Source of the DNA: Pelagibacterales bacterium SAG-MED17
GTDB taxonomy: Bacteria; Pseudomonadota; Alphaproteobacteria; Pelagibacterales; Pelagibacteraceae
Length of the DNA: 64,000 nt
Reading direction: 5' to 3'
NCBI GenBank assembly: GCA_014654115.1
Contig: JACWDO010000001.1
Coordinates: 1 to 64,000 of the forward strand
Shown here in pieces: positions 61,772 through 64,000 of this stretch. The number at the start of each line of letters is the position of its first letter. Position 1 is the first letter of the stretch. The notes beneath the pieces were generated by a model. The model had not been told where the DNA came from. It worked only from the letters and a program-made list of their open reading frames with translations, and ran no database searches. The position numbers and the translations under genes are program-made.

Positions 61772-62820
61772 TTGAGTTCTACCTGTGCTTTTCGATCTGC
61801 CTCATCAACAACTTCTCCAAATCTTTCAGGATATTTTTCTCTCAACCATCCCATTATCCCTTCAGGGAAATAGATGACTATTACGATAATTAGTACTCCA
61901 AGCGCAACATACTGCCATCCTAGGAAAAATGTCCAGAAACCCTCTTTAAATATATGAAAAACAGTCGCTCCAATAACTGGGCCCCACAAAGTTCCTTTAC
62001 CGCCTAATATTGCCATCAGAACCATAAACACTCCCATTTCTCTTCCATCAAAAGCAACATCAGTTGAGTCTATATACCCAACCAGACCTCCCATAATACC
62101 GCCAGCAAGACCACAGAAAAATGCAGAGATCATCCAACCAATAATTTTATATTTCATTGTTTGAATTCCCATAGCTTCAGCCTTGTCTTCATTATCTCTA
62201 ATTGCGTTGAGGACTAATTTAAATCTTGTTGTATAAATTGCTTTAATTGCAACAAAGGTAAGAACTAAAACAATAAAGCTGCAAAAATAGAAGAATTCAC
62301 CTCTTGCTTCTAGGCTTCCAATATTGGGAAACGGAGGGGTTGTAAAACCTTGTCCTGCTCCAATAATTTCTATTCCACCAGAAATTTCACCAGCAGCAAC
62401 TCCTAATCCTAATGTACAGATTGCAAAATAATGGCCTCTTAAACCTAAAATTGAATAACCTATAAGCCCTGCTACTATAGCGGGTACAATTGCTGCAACA
62501 GCTAAACCTGCAGCCATTCCTTGAAAAAATTGTGTCGGTGTATGAACAAAAGTTTTCTCTCCTCCACCTTCAGTCCATTCTGCTAATGGAAAAAACATTC
62601 CCACTTGGACCGATGCACAAAGATACATTCCCAGTCCATAAAAAAGAATGTTACCAAAAGTATTGTATCCCATTTCTCCACCCTGAACATTCCAAGTAAG
62701 AGCTAGAATTATTAAAATGCAAAGAATTGATAACTGAACTTTAAAAGCTGGAAATATAAATGGTGCAGCTATCCCAAAAGTTAAAATAAATAAATATAAA
62801 ATTAAATTATTCTTGTTCAT
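61768..62820 (-). CDS. livM: Branched-chain-type ABC permease LivM (second set)
   Basis: A permease of about 350 residues from the start I chose at 62820 (MNKNNLILYLF), where the first helix begins. An upstream in-frame ATG at 62913 would add 31 residues, but that stretch is the shadow of the small gene at 62807-62989. The LRGHYFAICTLGLGVAAGEI and DNEDKAEAMGIQ segments are typical of LivM. The C-terminus has a charged tail of about 25 residues. Confidence 0.87.
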   Translation of the reverse strand: MNKNNLILYLFILTFGIAAPFIFPAFKVQLSILCILIILALTWNVQGGEMGYNTFGNILFYGLGMYLCASVQVGMFFPLAEWTEGGGEKTFVHTPTQFFQGMAAGLAVAAIVPAIVAGLIGYSILGLRGHYFAICTLGLGVAAGEISGGIEIIGAGQGFTTPPFPNIGSLEARGEFFYFCSFIVLVLTFVAIKAIYTTRFKLVLNAIRDNEDKAEAMGIQTMKYKIIGWMISAFFCGLAGGIMGGLVGYIDSTDVAFDGREMGVFMVLMAILGGKGTLWGPVIGATVFHIFKEGFWTFFLGWQYVALGVLIIVIVIYFPEGIMGWLREKYPERFGEVVDEADRKAQVELK

Positions 62821-62989
62821 AAAGATTTTTAATTTTCTCTCTAAATAATTTATTAATTGTAAAATAATGTCCTTTTTCCTCATGAATACTTGAGCCATTT
62901 GGGTGGTATTCATCTAGATGGTTTTTAAATTTTTTTACATCAACCTCAACATTATTTCCTTTATCATCAGTAATTTTAACCTTCCTCAT
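62807..62989 (-). CDS. Small unknown protein between livH and livM (60 residues)
   Basis: A 60-residue charged, soluble protein with no recognised family. Its ATG overlaps the livH stop (ATGA) and its end overlaps the livM start by 14 bases, exactly the coupling used by the true genes around it. The translated sequence has an alternating strand-like start (KVKITDDKGNNVEVDV), a His-rich centre (HLDEYHPNGSSIHEEKGHYF) and a helical end. It may be a cytoplasmic accessory of the importer. Evidence is position and composition only. Confidence 0.65.
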   Translation of the reverse strand: MRKVKITDDKGNNVEVDVKKFKNHLDEYHPNGSSIHEEKGHYFTINKLFREKIKNLYEQE

Positions 62990-63879
62990 TTTAAATATTC
63001 TCTTTTTTTCGAAAGTTTAAATCTTCTGTAAACTAAAATTAAAACTAATAATAAAAATACAGAACCTATTCTAAATTCCGTTCCTAGAATATAATCTGCA
63101 AATTCTTCGAACATACCAAGGCCCATTCCAGACATTGCGACACCTGGTAGGTTTCCTAATCCTGCTACAATTACAATCATGAAAGATCTGATTGTATAAG
63201 GTAATCCCATATATGGGTGAATTGTAAAGGTGATTGAGATTAATGCTCCGGCTACACCACATAAAGCTGCATTAATTCCAAATGTAGCTGCATAAACTTT
63301 TTCTGTATCTACACCTAATATCTTTGCTGCTCTTGCATTTTGAGCAGTAGCCCTAATAGCTCGACCTAATTTTGATTTTTTCATATAAATCACTAATCCA
63401 ATAGCAAATACAATACTTATAAATGCAGAGAAAATCTTAGAATTTGGCAATGTCACAGAATTATCAAACAACATAGTTGTTCCATAGCCTGAATTTGCAA
63501 GAACGACATCTGCTCCAAATGCAAAGTTCATTAATTGCATAAATAAAATACTTATTCCAAATGTTGCAAGAATTGAGATGAACAAATCTCTATCTACTAC
63601 CTTGTTAATTACTAATTTGTAGATAATTACTCCAACAAAGTACATGATGATTGGAGAAACAATCACTCCCCACGCTGGATGGATTCCATAAAGATACATA
63701 AAGTATGCAATGTATCCACCTAATATAACTAGATCGCCTTGAGCAATATTAATTATATTCATAACTCCCCATTGAAGAGCCATTCCATATGCAATTAATG
63801 CGAATAAGATACCAAGCAATACTCCATCTAGAGTAGCTTGGACCATCAGTATTGGAACTTGAAATATTAAAAAATCCAT
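62986..63879 (-). CDS. livH: Branched-chain-type ABC permease LivH (second set)
   Basis: A 297-residue LivH-class permease. The QWGVMNIINIAQGDLVILGGY segment near residue 31 and ARAAKILGVDTEKV near 187 are family marks. It follows the binding-protein terminator by 18 bases, so it is read by read-through or from a weak nearby promoter. It is coupled to the small gene downstream. Confidence 0.91.
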   Translation of the reverse strand: MDFLIFQVPILMVQATLDGVLLGILFALIAYGMALQWGVMNIINIAQGDLVILGGYIAYFMYLYGIHPAWGVIVSPIIMYFVGVIIYKLVINKVVDRDLFISILATFGISILFMQLMNFAFGADVVLANSGYGTTMLFDNSVTLPNSKIFSAFISIVFAIGLVIYMKKSKLGRAIRATAQNARAAKILGVDTEKVYAATFGINAALCGVAGALISITFTIHPYMGLPYTIRSFMIVIVAGLGNLPGVAMSGMGLGMFEEFADYILGTEFRIGSVFLLLVLILVYRRFKLSKKREYLK

Positions 63880-63897
63880 AAATCTTTAAATGCTTAT

Positions 63898-63929
63898 AAA
63901 AAAAAGCCCCCTATTACTAGGGGGCTTTT
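63898..63929 (-). terminator. Intrinsic terminator between the right-edge binding-protein gene and livH
   Basis: A perfect 12-base-pair stem (63902-63913 with 63918-63929) with a 4-base loop, followed leftwards by eight T (63898-63905, partly in the stem). It lies 10 bases after the binding-protein stop. Confidence 0.92.
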
Positions 63930-63939
63930 CACAACTATT

Positions 63940-64000
63940 TTATCTTGATGACCACTTAGGAATTGGGTGAATTAATTCTGCTGAAGCCCATTTTAATGGA
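63940..64000 (-). CDS. Binding protein of the second Liv importer, C-terminal end only
   Basis: The last 19 codons of a minus-strand gene cut by the window edge: an in-frame reading with LKWASAELIHPIPKWSS and a stop at 63940-63942. This matches the C-terminal IPKW ending of LivJ/urea-type binding proteins. It is followed by a strong terminator and livH, the usual order of a Liv operon. Confidence 0.7.
   Translation of the reverse strand, partial: PLKWASAELIHPIPKWSSR

Noticed and set aside
62821-62913. A longer LivM start at 62913
   Set aside because: The added 31 residues are not LivM-like, precede the first helix and are the out-of-frame shadow of the small 62807-62989 gene.

Overview
The window is a strongly AT-rich, very gene-dense piece of bacterial chromosome. 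I count about 58 protein genes, most separated by fewer than 20 bases or overlapping by 1-8 bases, and no stretch of 300 bases without a gene. The gene content suggests a streamlined marine alphaproteobacterium of the SAR11/Pelagibacterales type, or a similar oligotroph such as HIMB59 or AEGEAN-169. The clues are DmdA-like demethylases, periplasmic-binding ABC importers for osmolytes and amino acids, a fused double ProW permease, and many C1/methylated-osmolyte enzymes. This is an inference from content and style. I saw no rRNA, tRNA, CRISPR, phage or insertion sequence.

Layout. 1-152 is a near-exact direct copy of 21210-21362, fused to a 5'-truncated GcvT/DmdA-like gene, probably a chimeric contig end. 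155-7215 (+) is a tight seven-gene operon: GcvT-like, peptidase E, FMN 2-hydroxyacid oxidase, ThDP lyase, transthyretin/HIUase-like, DmdA-like and thiolase. 7217-13655 (-) is an operon of EutA-like and ectoine-hydrolase-like enzymes with a complete spermidine/putrescine-type ABC importer. 13707-19942 (+) holds a DMT exporter, a 3-hydroxyisobutyrate-dehydrogenase-like enzyme, an aldehyde dehydrogenase, a VOC protein, a homocysteine methyltransferase, MsrA and a serine hydrolase. 19944-24454 (-) holds a second homocysteine methyltransferase, a DMT protein, an amidase and an iron alcohol dehydrogenase.

24491-44526 is an osmolyte and carnitine region. It has a betaine-type ABC importer (ProV-, ProW+, ProX+), a second ProV, gamma-butyrobetaine dioxygenase, carnitine dehydrogenase, a BKACE-type dehydrocarnitine cleavage enzyme and a betainyl-CoA-type thioesterase. 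Together these could take gamma-butyrobetaine through carnitine to glycine betaine. The same region carries three further Fe(II)/2-oxoglutarate oxygenases, a choline-dehydrogenase-like GMC flavoprotein, an SDR, a hydrolase, an LLM flavin enzyme and aldolase/lyase genes. 44629-51190 (+) is a six-gene operon: LLM monooxygenase, sulfoacetaldehyde-acetyltransferase-like ThDP enzyme, DUF1185/AA_synth protein, hydrolase, aldehyde dehydrogenase and DMT exporter. It has no assigned substrate.

51264-64000 is amino-acid transport. A LivJ-type binding protein (+) faces a long minus-strand operon. That operon carries two complete LivFGHM sets, AzlCD exporters, a LysE exporter, a ProC-like reductase, CsiD/GlaH glutarate hydroxylase, a pentapeptide-repeat protein and a 60-residue unknown gene wedged between livH and livM. 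The start of a second LivJ gene lies beyond the right edge.

Two regulatory themes recur. All four binding-protein genes are followed by a strong intrinsic-terminator hairpin, the only convincing ones I found in the window. Most other genes are joined by translational coupling rather than separated by promoters.
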